NCBI RefSeq assembly: GCF_015277675.1
Contig: NZ_JADHEC010000001.1
Span: 124,001 to 188,000 of the forward strand
Length of the DNA: 64,000 nt
Direction: 5' to 3'
Source of the DNA: Flavobacterium soyangense
GTDB lineage: Bacteria > Bacteroidota > Bacteroidia > Flavobacteriales > Flavobacteriaceae
Translations under genes and position numbers: made by a program
In this document: piece by piece, positions 23,842 through 32,568 of the stretch
Layout: each line of letters begins with the position of its first letter
Numbering within the stretch: the stretch's first letter is position 1
The notes under the pieces: generated by a model
The model's database searches: none
Told to the model about the DNA's origin: nothing
Seen by the model: the letters and a program-made list of their open reading frames with translations, nothing else

Positions 23842-25905
23842 ATGAAAACAACCATCCCCATTTCTATTAAGATAGTCCTTACTGTCTTTTGCTTGTTTAT
23901 CCTTGGCAACACCTATAGTCAGGATCAAAAACAAACTAACAAAACACTATTTGGCAAACCTCTTAAGGCTGGAACTATAAATCCAAATAATGGTCACATT
24001 AGATGTGCATCAACAGAGTATGAGCAATATCTTCAGGGAAAAGACCCAAAAAGAATGACAAGTGCGCAGTTTGAAGCAAGGTTGGCTCCATTAATTGATA
24101 AATACAAAGCGATGAAAACCACTTCTCAAAGTGGCGGAATAATTACAATACCCGTTGTTATTCATGTAATATATGATGGCGAAGCTATTGGCGTAGCCCC
24201 AAACATTACTGATGCTCAAGTACAGTCGCAGATTACTGTGCTTAACCAAGACTATAGAAAAATTGCAGGAACACCTGGCGATAACTCAAATCCCGTTGGA
24301 GCAGATACACAAATCCAATTTGAACTTGCTAAACAAGACCCAAACGGAAATCCAACAAACGGAATTGATCGAGTGAGTCTTAATCAAACCTCTTGGTCTG
24401 ATATTGATATTGAAGCAACTCTGAAACCTGCCACTATCTGGGATCCTTCATCTTATATGAATATGTGGAGTGTTAAATTTACCGATAACACCCTTTTAGG
24501 ATATGCTCAATTTCCTGATGGCTCAGGGCTTGGAGGACTTAATGCCTCTGGCGGAGCCTCAAATACTGATGGTGTTGTTTCTAATTATGATGTGTTTGGC
24601 AGTAACGACTATAATGATGGATCTTTTTTATTGGATGCAACATACAACAAAGGAAGAACAATGTCTCATGAGGTAGGGCACTGGCTAGGATTAATTCATA
24701 TTTGGGGTGATTCTCCTTGCGGTGATGATTATTGCGCAGATACCCCTGTTCATCATGACGCCAACTATGGCTGCCCTACGGTTGTAAATTGTGATGCTAA
24801 TGGAAATGAAATGGTAGAGAATTATATGGATTATACAGATGATGCTTGTATGAACATTTTTACCAAAAAACAAAAAATTAGAATAACAACTATAATTAAC
24901 AATGCAGCCAGAAGAAGCTCACTGAAAACATCAACTAAAAATGCAACAATCCCTTTGTTTGCAAATGACGCCGAAGTAAAACTCGAAGCATATTTTCCTA
25001 CTGGTATTTGCGGAGCAGTAGCTTACCAGACTATACAAAATGTAACGATTTATAATAGAGGAACAAGCAATTTGACATCGGCAACAATAGATTACAATAT
25101 TAATGGAGGAAGCAATATTGTATATAATTGGTCTGGTGATTTGGCTACTAATAAATCGGCAACTTTTCCAATTACAATAAATTCAGCTTCAAACGGCACT
25201 ATTAATATTACTAGTATCTCCTCCGCTAATGGAGGAACAGATCAAAGGTTAACTAACAATACTGCATCTGGAACTTTCATTATTCCAATACCTCCTTCTA
25301 ATTATGCCTATACTAGTTATGATTTTAGACTACAACAAGACAAATATGGAAGCGAAACTACTTGGAGTTTAAAAAATGGCTCTGGAGCCACTTTATATAG
25401 TGGCGGTCCTTATGCAGATAAACCCGCTTTACCATTGCCCGAATTAATAACCGAAACCTGGATATTAGCCAATAACCAATGTTATACTTTTACCATAAAC
25501 GACTCTGTAGGTGATGGAATTTGTTGTGGAACAAGTGGTGATGGTTATTATGACATAAAAACAAATAGCGGAGCAATTATTGTCACATCTGGATCCTCTT
25601 ATACTTCCAGTGCAAGCAAAACTTTCACAACTAATACCCTTGGAACTAACAAATTTGAAACTTCAAATGACATTTACTTGTATCCAAATCCAACAAAAGG
25701 AACTTTAAATGTTCGCGTTCCAAGTGATTTTGGACTCCCAAATAGTTTAACAATTAGCAACAGCCTAGGACAAATCGTTAGCCGAAAAGAAGTTTCAAAA
25801 GAAAATGATTTAACCATAAACACTTCTACTTTAAGTAATGGAGTTTATTTTATTACCGTTTTGAAAGAAAATCAGAAAAAAACACTGCAATTCATCAAAG
25901 AATAG
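23842..25905 (+). CDS. M43-family zinc metalloprotease with T9SS sorting domain
   Basis: 687 aa secreted protease. A signal peptide is near the N-terminus (IVLTVFCLFILGNTYS). The catalytic zinc motif HExxHxxGxxH is H276-E-V-G-H280-W-L-G-L-I-H286, followed by a Met-turn-like NYMDYTDDACMN; this fits MEROPS M43 (cytophagalysin/pappalysin). A later domain contains CARDB-like text (YNRGTSNLTSATIDYNINGG) and a disulfide-rich segment (DSVGDGICCGTSGDGYY). The C-terminal ~75 residues (IYLYPNPTKGTLNVRV...GVYFITVLKENQKKTLQFIKE) are a type A sorting domain for outer-membrane export. Stand-alone, with a strong terminator after it. Confidence 0.93.
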   Translation: MKTTIPISIKIVLTVFCLFILGNTYSQDQKQTNKTLFGKPLKAGTINPNNGHIRCASTEYEQYLQGKDPKRMTSAQFEARLAPLIDKYKAMKTTSQSGGIITIPVVIHVIYDGEAIGVAPNITDAQVQSQITVLNQDYRKIAGTPGDNSNPVGADTQIQFELAKQDPNGNPTNGIDRVSLNQTSWSDIDIEATLKPATIWDPSSYMNMWSVKFTDNTLLGYAQFPDGSGLGGLNASGGASNTDGVVSNYDVFGSNDYNDGSFLLDATYNKGRTMSHEVGHWLGLIHIWGDSPCGDDYCADTPVHHDANYGCPTVVNCDANGNEMVENYMDYTDDACMNIFTKKQKIRITTIINNAARRSSLKTSTKNATIPLFANDAEVKLEAYFPTGICGAVAYQTIQNVTIYNRGTSNLTSATIDYNINGGSNIVYNWSGDLATNKSATFPITINSASNGTINITSISSANGGTDQRLTNNTASGTFIIPIPPSNYAYTSYDFRLQQDKYGSETTWSLKNGSGATLYSGGPYADKPALPLPELITETWILANNQCYTFTINDSVGDGICCGTSGDGYYDIKTNSGAIIVTSGSSYTSSASKTFTTNTLGTNKFETSNDIYLYPNPTKGTLNVRVPSDFGLPNSLTISNSLGQIVSRKEVSKENDLTINTSTLSNGVYFITVLKENQKKTLQFIKE

Positions 25906-25925
25906 TATCGCCAAATATAGATTTT

Positions 25926-25958
25926 GAGAGGATTGATTTATGTCAATCCTCTTTTTTT
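25926..25958 (+). terminator. Intrinsic terminator of the M43 protease gene
   Basis: The 10-bp stem AGAGGATTGA / TCAATCCTCT is followed by seven T. Confidence 0.88.
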
Positions 25959-25980
25959 ACCTGCCTGTCGGCAGACAGGT
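25959..25980. repeat. Palindromic repeat, family C copy 1
   Basis: 22-bp near-palindrome starting ACCTGCCTG and ending GACAGGT. The identical 22 bp occur at 36779-36800, and a variant at 40729-40750. Confidence 0.75.
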
Positions 25981-26076
25981 CTGTTATTATTATACCATTA
26001 CTTATTATATTTTAGTCCAAAGGTTTTGGTATAATGACGCTGTATATTTCATTTAGTTCAACTTTTATTGGACTAA

Positions 26077-26109
26077 TTTGAAATAACTAGCGGTATTAGT
26101 ATAAATTTG
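26077..26109 (+). promoter_or_regulatory. Promoter of ribF
   Basis: TTTG at 26077-26080, a 21-nt spacer, and TAAATTTG at 26102-26109. Start predicted near 26116, which rules out the in-frame TTG at 26107. Confidence 0.6.
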
Positions 26110-26130
26110 CACCAACATAAAACAATTGCT

Positions 26131-27060
26131 TTGAAGATTTTTCATTCCATAAATGATTTCATTTCCACAAAAAAAACAATCCTTACTTTGGGCACCTTTG
26201 ATGGCGTGCATGCTGGTCACAGAAAAATTCTGGAAAGACTAACACAAAATGTAGAAAAAGGCAAATATGAAAGTCTTGTGCTTACTTTTTTTCCGCATCC
26301 AAGGATGGTTTTACAGGAACAATCAGGAATAAAACTGCTAAATACCATTCCTGAAAAAATAGATTTATTAGAAAAAATTGGAATTGAAAATCTAGTCATT
26401 CATCCTTTTGACGAAAGTTTTTCAAAATTAACAGCTCAGGAATTTGTAAAAAACATTCTTGTAGACAAATTCCATATCCAAAAAATTATTATTGGTCACG
26501 ACCATCGGTTTGGAAGAAACCGTACTGCAAATATTGATGACCTGATTGCTTTTGGCAAACTATATGACTTCGAAGTAGAACAAATTTCGGTTCAGGAAGT
26601 TAATGATGTTTCTATAAGTTCAACAAAAATCAGAAATGCTTTAATGGGAGGAAATATGGCTTTGGCCAATGAGTATTTGGGTTACAAATACTTTTTGACG
26701 GGAACCGTTTTCAAGGGAAAACAATTGGGAAGAACGATTGGATTTCGCACTGCAAACCTTCAACCGGAAGAGGACTATAAACTTATACCTGGAAATGGCG
26801 TTTATGTTGTGAAAAGTATAATCAACCAAAAAACTGTTTACGGCATGATGAATATTGGATTTAATCCAACTGTAGCCGGAGAAAATCTATCCGTCGAGAT
26901 TCATTTTTTTGACTTTGACGCTGATCTATATAATCAGGAAATAAGAGTTTCTATACTTGAATACCTTCGCCCGGAACAAAAATTCGATTCTATAGATTTG
27001 TTAAAAAAACAATTGGAAATAGACAAAGAAACTGCTTTGGAGTATCTTAATAATCACTAA
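26131..27060 (+). CDS. ribF: Bifunctional riboflavin kinase/FAD synthetase
   Basis: Makes FMN from riboflavin and FAD from FMN. N-terminal nucleotidyltransferase: TLGTFDGVHAGHRKIL (GxFDGxHxGH), PHPRMVL, GHDHRFGRNR, VSISSTKIRNAL. C-terminal kinase: GTVFKGKQLGRTIGFRTANL and MNIGFNPTV...EIHFFDFDADLYNQEIRV. About 309 aa. No ATG is available upstream of the domain; the TTG at 26131 gives M-K-I-F-H-S-I-N-D-F, the usual start of family members, and follows the predicted transcript start by about 15 nt. A TTG start is therefore proposed. Confidence 0.93.
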   Translation: MKIFHSINDFISTKKTILTLGTFDGVHAGHRKILERLTQNVEKGKYESLVLTFFPHPRMVLQEQSGIKLLNTIPEKIDLLEKIGIENLVIHPFDESFSKLTAQEFVKNILVDKFHIQKIIIGHDHRFGRNRTANIDDLIAFGKLYDFEVEQISVQEVNDVSISSTKIRNALMGGNMALANEYLGYKYFLTGTVFKGKQLGRTIGFRTANLQPEEDYKLIPGNGVYVVKSIINQKTVYGMMNIGFNPTVAGENLSVEIHFFDFDADLYNQEIRVSILEYLRPEQKFDSIDLLKKQLEIDKETALEYLNNH

Positions 27061-27117
27061 AATTAATCCCGAATTATTTTTCTTTCCTCTTTCAACCAAA
27101 CGATACTCTATTTTTTG

Positions 27118-27125
27118 TAAATTTG
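27118..27125 (+). promoter_or_regulatory. -7 element (TAAATTTG) of the 27205 gene
   Basis: TAnnTTTG match. The predicted start near 27132 favours the ATG at 27205 over a TTG at 27142. Confidence 0.4.
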
Positions 27126-27204
27126 GAATACCCTTATTGAATTGCATAGTTACGGTTTTGTTTACCTGAGATTTATTTTTTCTAACCTTTTAAAAACAAA
27201 TCAT

Positions 27205-27642
27205 ATGAAATTATCAAAAGAATTCACAAACGGCTTCATTATCTTCCTAGGAATTTCAGTCTATTTTCTATTCATTAACATAATTGGTTACGGAGATAAA
27301 GCTTACTTACGCCTTTTTAACACCGTTTTTGTGTTATATGGCGTAAACCGGACTATCTCTATGAATATTGCCGAGGGTAAAAAGAATTTTGTTTCAAATT
27401 CCATTTCAGCTATGAAGACTTCACTTGTAGGTGTCTTTCTGAGCGTCATAGGATTGCTTGTTTACAGCTACATACAAGGAGGCGATGCTTATGTTGAATC
27501 TTTATCCAAAACCTTTTTATTCACAGGAAACCCGTCAATTGTTACCTACTGCATTTCCTTGTTGTTTGAAGGAATCGCCTCTTCGGTAGTAGTTACTATG
27601 TTATTAATGCTGTATTGGAACGATCGCCATATTTCAGATTAA
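27205..27642 (+). CDS. Small inner-membrane protein, unknown function
   Basis: 145 aa from ATG 27205 (a TTG 21 codons upstream is possible). It has about four hydrophobic segments: FTNGFIIFLGISVYFLFINII, LRLFNTVFVLYGVNRTI, TSLVGVFLSVIGLLVYSYI and IVTYCISLLFEGIASSVVVTMLLML. It resembles conserved hypothetical membrane proteins of Flavobacterium, but no motif indicates function. It sits between ribF and bioB without sharing an obvious operon with either. Confidence 0.7.
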   Translation: MKLSKEFTNGFIIFLGISVYFLFINIIGYGDKAYLRLFNTVFVLYGVNRTISMNIAEGKKNFVSNSISAMKTSLVGVFLSVIGLLVYSYIQGGDAYVESLSKTFLFTGNPSIVTYCISLLFEGIASSVVVTMLLMLYWNDRHISD

Positions 27643-27686
27643 TTAATAATCTGCAAAAAGGCTTTTGCTTTTTTCAATACTACAAC

Positions 27687-27718
27687 TTTGCTTGATTGGA
27701 ACAATTTAACTACTTTTG
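27687..27718 (+). promoter_or_regulatory. Promoter of bioB
   Basis: TTTG at 27687-27690, a 20-nt spacer, and TACTTTTG at 27711-27718. Leader of about 15 nt before ATG 27740. Confidence 0.65.
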
Positions 27719-27739
27719 ATGCATTAAAAAATTAGATTA

Positions 27740-28825
27740 ATGAGCATCACAAAACACAATTGGACGAAAGAAGAAATTATTGCAATTTATACTAAACCTA
27801 TGATGGATTTGCTTTATGAAGCAGCCACTATTCATCGTGAACATCACGATCCTAATGTGGTGCAGGTATCCACTTTATTGTCAATTAAAACGGGTGGTTG
27901 TTCAGAAGATTGTGGCTATTGTCCGCAAGCAAAAAGATATCATACGTCTATCAAGACGAATGATTTAATGACCGTAAGCGAAGTCAAAGAGCAAGCTGAA
28001 CAAGCAAAATTAAGCGGTTCATCACGTGTTTGTATGGGTGCTGCATGGAGAAATGTGAAAGATGGTGCCGAATTTGACCAAGTGCTCGAAATGGTTCGTA
28101 CCATCAATAAAATGGATATGGAAGTGTGCTGTACCCTTGGTATGATTACCGAAAACCAAGCACAACGATTGGCCGAAGCCGGTTTGTATGCCTACAACCA
28201 CAATATTGACACTTCCGAAGAATATTATAAAGAAGTTATTTCGACTCGTGGATTTGAAGACCGCTTGGAAACCATTAATAATGTTCGGAAAACAAACATT
28301 ACCGTTTGCAGTGGCGGAATCATAGGAATGGGCGAAAGTATTGAAGACCGTGCCGGAATGCTAGTGGCGCTTTCTACATTAGACCCACAACCCGAATCTG
28401 TGCCAATTAATGCCCTAGTTCCAGTTGAAGGAACTCCACTTGAGGGTGAAAAACCAGTAGAAATCTGGGAAATGATTCGAATGGTGGCCACAACCAGAAT
28501 TGTGATGCCTGAAACTCAAGTAAGATTATCGGCAGGAAGAGTAAATATGAGTCGAGAAGGTCAAGCGATGTGCTTTTTGGCAGGAGCCAACTCTATTTTT
28601 TCAGGCGATAAATTGCTTACAACTCCCAATAATGACGTAAACGAAGACATGAAAATGTTCGAAATTTTAGGCTTAAAAAACCAACAACCTTTTGCCAAGG
28701 TTTACCAACGTGAAACCGTTGAAGCTGTTGATTCTAAATTTGCTCCGCTTGGCGAAAAACCAAAATGGTCACGACCAGGACACACAATTGAAAGAAATGT
28801 AGAAGCAACAGTTAAAGGAAAATAA
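27740..28825 (+). CDS. bioB: Biotin synthase
   Basis: Radical SAM enzyme that inserts sulfur into dethiobiotin. The [4Fe-4S] SAM-binding motif is C54-SED-C58-GY-C61. Further biotin synthase signatures: GGCSEDCGYCPQ, CMGAAWR, YNHNIDTSEEYY, ICSGGIIGMGE-like TVCSGGIIGMGES, and the [2Fe-2S] ligand region with MPETQVRLSAGR. 361 aa, a little longer than E. coli BioB. It has its own promoter and terminator, about 9.5 kb from the rest of the biotin genes (36827-41909). Confidence 0.97.
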   Translation: MSITKHNWTKEEIIAIYTKPMMDLLYEAATIHREHHDPNVVQVSTLLSIKTGGCSEDCGYCPQAKRYHTSIKTNDLMTVSEVKEQAEQAKLSGSSRVCMGAAWRNVKDGAEFDQVLEMVRTINKMDMEVCCTLGMITENQAQRLAEAGLYAYNHNIDTSEEYYKEVISTRGFEDRLETINNVRKTNITVCSGGIIGMGESIEDRAGMLVALSTLDPQPESVPINALVPVEGTPLEGEKPVEIWEMIRMVATTRIVMPETQVRLSAGRVNMSREGQAMCFLAGANSIFSGDKLLTTPNNDVNEDMKMFEILGLKNQQPFAKVYQRETVEAVDSKFAPLGEKPKWSRPGHTIERNVEATVKGK

Positions 28826-28844
28826 AATAATAATTCATTCATAA

Positions 28845-28884
28845 AAAACCTCATTCACAATCCTTGTGAATGAGGTTTTGTTTT
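28845..28884 (+). terminator. Intrinsic terminator of bioB
   Basis: 14-bp perfect stem, AAAACCTCATTCAC / GTGAATGAGGTTTT with a 7-nt loop. It ends in a short T-rich tract and may work for both strands. Confidence 0.85.
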
Positions 28885-28922
28885 TATCATCACTTCGACA
28901 AAGTCAGCTTGATATTCCCATA

Positions 28923-31880
28923 TTAATTAACGATAATTTTTTTGCTGCTTTCGCCTATCGTTGTGTTTACTTTTACAATATAAATTCCTGAATTTATACT
29001 TTTTATTGGAATCTGGATATTCGTTTGCTCGCTGTCTTTAACATCCCAATTCGAAATCTTCTGACCTGTTATATTGTAAAGTGCAACCGAATTTACTGTT
29101 GAATCCATGACATTGTTGTGAATGATTAAGGTTTTATAATTGTTGGAATATAACACTAAAATACCATCCTCTTTATCTGTAGCATCTACACCTAAAGTTT
29201 TGCTTGTATTGGTATACTTCAGCACAAAACGATCATTGAATGTACCTGCAACAGTACTGAACTTGTAATCCCCATTTTTTAAATCAGTGACGGTATTTGT
29301 CAACTTGTCTTCAATAAACACCGCCTGATTGGTTAATACGCCATCAATTTGATCAATATTGACAGTATAATCGCCATCACTACTCGATCTAAATCCTAGA
29401 GGGATCGTATCATTTTCATCAAATGGCAAAGCACGTCCTTGTATTACGAGATTACTATCTCCATTAACACTATAGAAATCAGCCCCATCAAGAGAATCAT
29501 AACTATCCGCATCATAGGTAGTTTCATAATCATTAGTAGCGCCAGTGATGTAGCCTATCAACGTTTGTTTGAAAACTCCTTGTTCATTCGATAAGTTCAA
29601 CCAAACACGGCTTTTCTCTATGGCGTTGGCATTTTTAGCTTTAGGGTTTCCTTTAGTTTTAAAAAATTGGGGGTTTAACCCTAATACTCCATTTCCAACA
29701 CGCATACTATTGTCAAATACAATTTTTGTATCAGTAATTGAATTTGTATTACTCCCCACAAAAAATCCTTGCCCTGCTGCAATATATCCATTAGGAATAT
29801 TTGCATTAAAAAACAGATTACTATTTCCTGAAGTACTGGCAAGCCCTTTTGCCCCTTTTGTTGTTCCTGTTCCTCCAGTTAAGTTATAGGTAGCATAATC
29901 ATCGTATGAATATTGGCCTTTAACTGGGTCTGTATTGTGCGTCCAGAAATAAAGTGATCCATCTAAAACTCCGGTATTTGCAGATATAAATAAATCAGCA
30001 TCTATGGCAGAAGGATAAGGATTACCTATAAGGTAGCTTTTATTAATTTTCACACCAGTTATGGAGACAGAACCATTATTTGGTGTTCCAGTAAAAGAAC
30101 CATAAAAAGTTGAATTACTTATGTTTTGAGGCCCATAAATGGAATAGCCTTTTCCTTTAACCATACTATTCGATGGAAGTTCTGTTGTCCAAGCGTCTAA
30201 ATCAGCATCAAAGGAGTAAAATTTATTTTGACTTTGAGGCGAAAATGTTGAAAGTATCTCACTTGAAACTGGCGAAGACCAATATGTATAGTCTGTATTG
30301 TGAATTGCAGAAACCGTTCTATTATAAATTATATTACCAGAATTTGCTACCGGTGGAGTATTATTTTTTTGAACTAAACTGCCTGATTTGCTGATAGGAT
30401 TAGATGCGCTAACCGTAGCAGAAGAATCGAAAGTCAAAGTTCCTGTGCCTAAAACAGCAACTTGATTATAAATCGTTAAAGTGTTTGATGGACTAATAAT
30501 GACTTTTACTCCTGAATTCACCTGGCAAGTACAACCTGAAACATCTGTATTTGATGTGTAATTTCCATTAAAAATAATATTTTGATCAATTGTAGGAACT
30601 GCTAGAGTTGACCACTGAGAACCATTCCAGGTATTGGTAACCAATGGAGATATTATTACACTGCCAGAAGCTGCTGATGTACATCCTGCAGCATTGGTAA
30701 CTTTAAAATTATAGGTCCCCGCTGCAAGACCTGAAATAGTCTTACTTGTTGTATTCCCTGTAACTCCTCCTGGATTTATTGTCCAACTTCCGGATGGTAA
30801 ACCACTTAAAACAACACTTCCTGTAGGTGATGCACAAGTAGTGGGCTGTGTAATAGCCCCCACATCCGGAGCGTTTATTGCCGAAGTTACCGTTAATGAA
30901 CCTGAATTTCCTGTTTTAGAACAGCCCTTAGTTATTATAGCCCTGTATTGATTACTGTTTACCGAACTACTACTTATAACAGTTAGTGTGGCTGTGGTTA
31001 CTCCAGAATAAATAGCATCATTTGATAAAGTTTTCCAATCACTAGTGCCAACTTTAACCTGCCATTGATATCCAGGAGAAGTTGCCGAAGTAGTCGCTGT
31101 AAAAACTGCGCTTGATCCAGAACAAATAGAAACACTTGCAATATCACCAACCGTAAATGTACAAGTTGAGTATATTACTGAATTAATTAAATCTATTAAA
31201 GCCTGAGATTCTGTAGGGTAAGAAGGAAAAAGACCTACATTAACATTGTTATCAATTGAACTCGGCGAAATAGTAACTGTTGCAATAGGATTTACTGCAT
31301 ATATTTGCCCTGTTCCAGTCCCTCCTGTAAGATCGAATGTTCCTAAAATATCACCCCCAACAATTACATTACCGTTGTTTTGTAATTTAGAAGTAGACTT
31401 AGTAGTATCTAAGTTACCCGTTATTATCACATCACTTTTCCATAAATCACTAGCGCCGTTATTAATATAATTACCGTAAACTATTAGAGTGGAATGATCA
31501 TTACTTGTTGAACCTGAACCACCCATTGTAAAGGTTCCGCCTACGGTAAAACTCCCAGCAGCAGTAGCACTTCCAATTGTAAAAACTATTTTGTCATTTT
31601 CAATTAAAGTTCCAATAACATTCACACTTTGAACTGTTGCATTTACATCAACATTTACAGTATTGTTGATTGTCACATTATCTAGAGATGATGGAACAAC
31701 TCCTCCATTCCAAGTAGAAGCGGAAGACCAATTACCAGAAACTCTACTGCTGATATTTGCTGCATTACCAGCATTAACAAACAAACAAACAAACAAAACC
31801 ATCAATAACAAGGGAATTGTCATTGATGGTTTTAATGATACTGCAAAATTTCTTTCAGAATTTAAGTAGGATTTTTTCAT
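28923..31880 (-). CDS. Large T9SS-exported surface protein (paralogue 1)
   Basis: 985 aa from the Met at 31880 (an in-frame Met at 31934 would add 18 residues before the signal peptide). N-terminus: signal segment IPLLLMVLFVCLFVNAGNAA, then SGNWSSASTWNGGVVPSSLDNVTINN, a G8-like beta-helix start common in secreted adhesins. Middle: an Ig-like unit (SICSGSSAVFTATTS...GYQWQVKVG) and an SprB-like repeat (CASPTGSVVLSGLPSGSWTINPGG...SGLAAGTYNFKVTNAAGC). Then a ~430-residue region shared with the next gene (SYWSSPVSS, SLYFWTHNT, YDDYATYN, GYIAAGQGFFV), and a type A sorting tail. Probably cell-surface or secreted; ligand unknown. Confidence 0.85.
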   Translation of the reverse strand: MKKSYLNSERNFAVSLKPSMTIPLLLMVLFVCLFVNAGNAANISSRVSGNWSSASTWNGGVVPSSLDNVTINNTVNVDVNATVQSVNVIGTLIENDKIVFTIGSATAAGSFTVGGTFTMGGSGSTSNDHSTLIVYGNYINNGASDLWKSDVIITGNLDTTKSTSKLQNNGNVIVGGDILGTFDLTGGTGTGQIYAVNPIATVTISPSSIDNNVNVGLFPSYPTESQALIDLINSVIYSTCTFTVGDIASVSICSGSSAVFTATTSATSPGYQWQVKVGTSDWKTLSNDAIYSGVTTATLTVISSSSVNSNQYRAIITKGCSKTGNSGSLTVTSAINAPDVGAITQPTTCASPTGSVVLSGLPSGSWTINPGGVTGNTTSKTISGLAAGTYNFKVTNAAGCTSAASGSVIISPLVTNTWNGSQWSTLAVPTIDQNIIFNGNYTSNTDVSGCTCQVNSGVKVIISPSNTLTIYNQVAVLGTGTLTFDSSATVSASNPISKSGSLVQKNNTPPVANSGNIIYNRTVSAIHNTDYTYWSSPVSSEILSTFSPQSQNKFYSFDADLDAWTTELPSNSMVKGKGYSIYGPQNISNSTFYGSFTGTPNNGSVSITGVKINKSYLIGNPYPSAIDADLFISANTGVLDGSLYFWTHNTDPVKGQYSYDDYATYNLTGGTGTTKGAKGLASTSGNSNLFFNANIPNGYIAAGQGFFVGSNTNSITDTKIVFDNSMRVGNGVLGLNPQFFKTKGNPKAKNANAIEKSRVWLNLSNEQGVFKQTLIGYITGATNDYETTYDADSYDSLDGADFYSVNGDSNLVIQGRALPFDENDTIPLGFRSSSDGDYTVNIDQIDGVLTNQAVFIEDKLTNTVTDLKNGDYKFSTVAGTFNDRFVLKYTNTSKTLGVDATDKEDGILVLYSNNYKTLIIHNNVMDSTVNSVALYNITGQKISNWDVKDSEQTNIQIPIKSINSGIYIVKVNTTIGESSKKIIVN

Positions 31881-32497
31881 AAGATATGTTTTTTCTTTTG
31901 ATTTGAATAAAAAAAGGGGTGATTCCTTATTCAAAAACTAATGCTTTTTGTTTTGTTAATTTTGAACATAAGACTGTGTAATCCGTATTCAAAATTTATT
32001 TTTAATTTAAGTCTTTCAGGACTGGTTAGATGTCTTTTTAATCTGGATGGACAACAACATCTTTTTTTAAAGCCAAAACCAAGTTTGAAGGGCGAAAGTA
32101 AATACAAAGTAAAAGACACAAAAATAATTTTGCTTAAATGCCTATAAACTCGTCATATAAAACCTTTTTACCTTTAAAACAACCTCTTAATGAAGCTATT
32201 GGGATTAAATAACAAAATTCTTTATTCAAATTAATCATTCGATTCTAGGTCAATAAACTTTGACACCAACTATTTCATAATTATGCACTCGGGTTATGAA
32301 ATTATTTATTTACAAATAAAAATAGATTTCTTTTTTTTTGAAAATATTGGCTTTAATTCAACATACCATTCTTAATTCCCGAGTAACAAATATAAAAAAT
32401 AAATCCGATAAAACGACATATTTATACGATTAAATGCACTATTTGCGGTTAAAGTAAGTTTTTTTGTACGTTTTCGTCGATTGTTATAAGTGTAAAA
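31881..32497. other. AT-rich intergenic region between the two surface-protein genes
   Basis: About 600 nt without a credible gene. A candidate minus-strand -7 element (CAAAAATA on the plus strand, 32119-32126) could drive the gene at 31880, with a leader of about 230 nt. Short reading frames here have no ribosome-binding context or recognisable product. Confidence 0.5.
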
Positions 32498-32538
32498 CAA
32501 AAAAAACCACCACTTAATTAGTAAAATTTAAGTGGTGG
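32498..32538 (-). terminator. Intrinsic terminator of the 32569-35316 gene
   Basis: 11-bp perfect stem CCACCACTTAA / TTAAGTGGTGG, read on the minus strand into a long T run. Confidence 0.88.
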
Positions 32539-32568
32539 CTTTTATCAAAAAATTATTTTTAGTTGGTA

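Noticed and set aside
27643..27739. Biotin-responsive (BirA) operator before bioB
   Set aside because: No long inverted repeat of the TTGTAAAC...GTTTACAA type is seen; only the promoter elements are supported.
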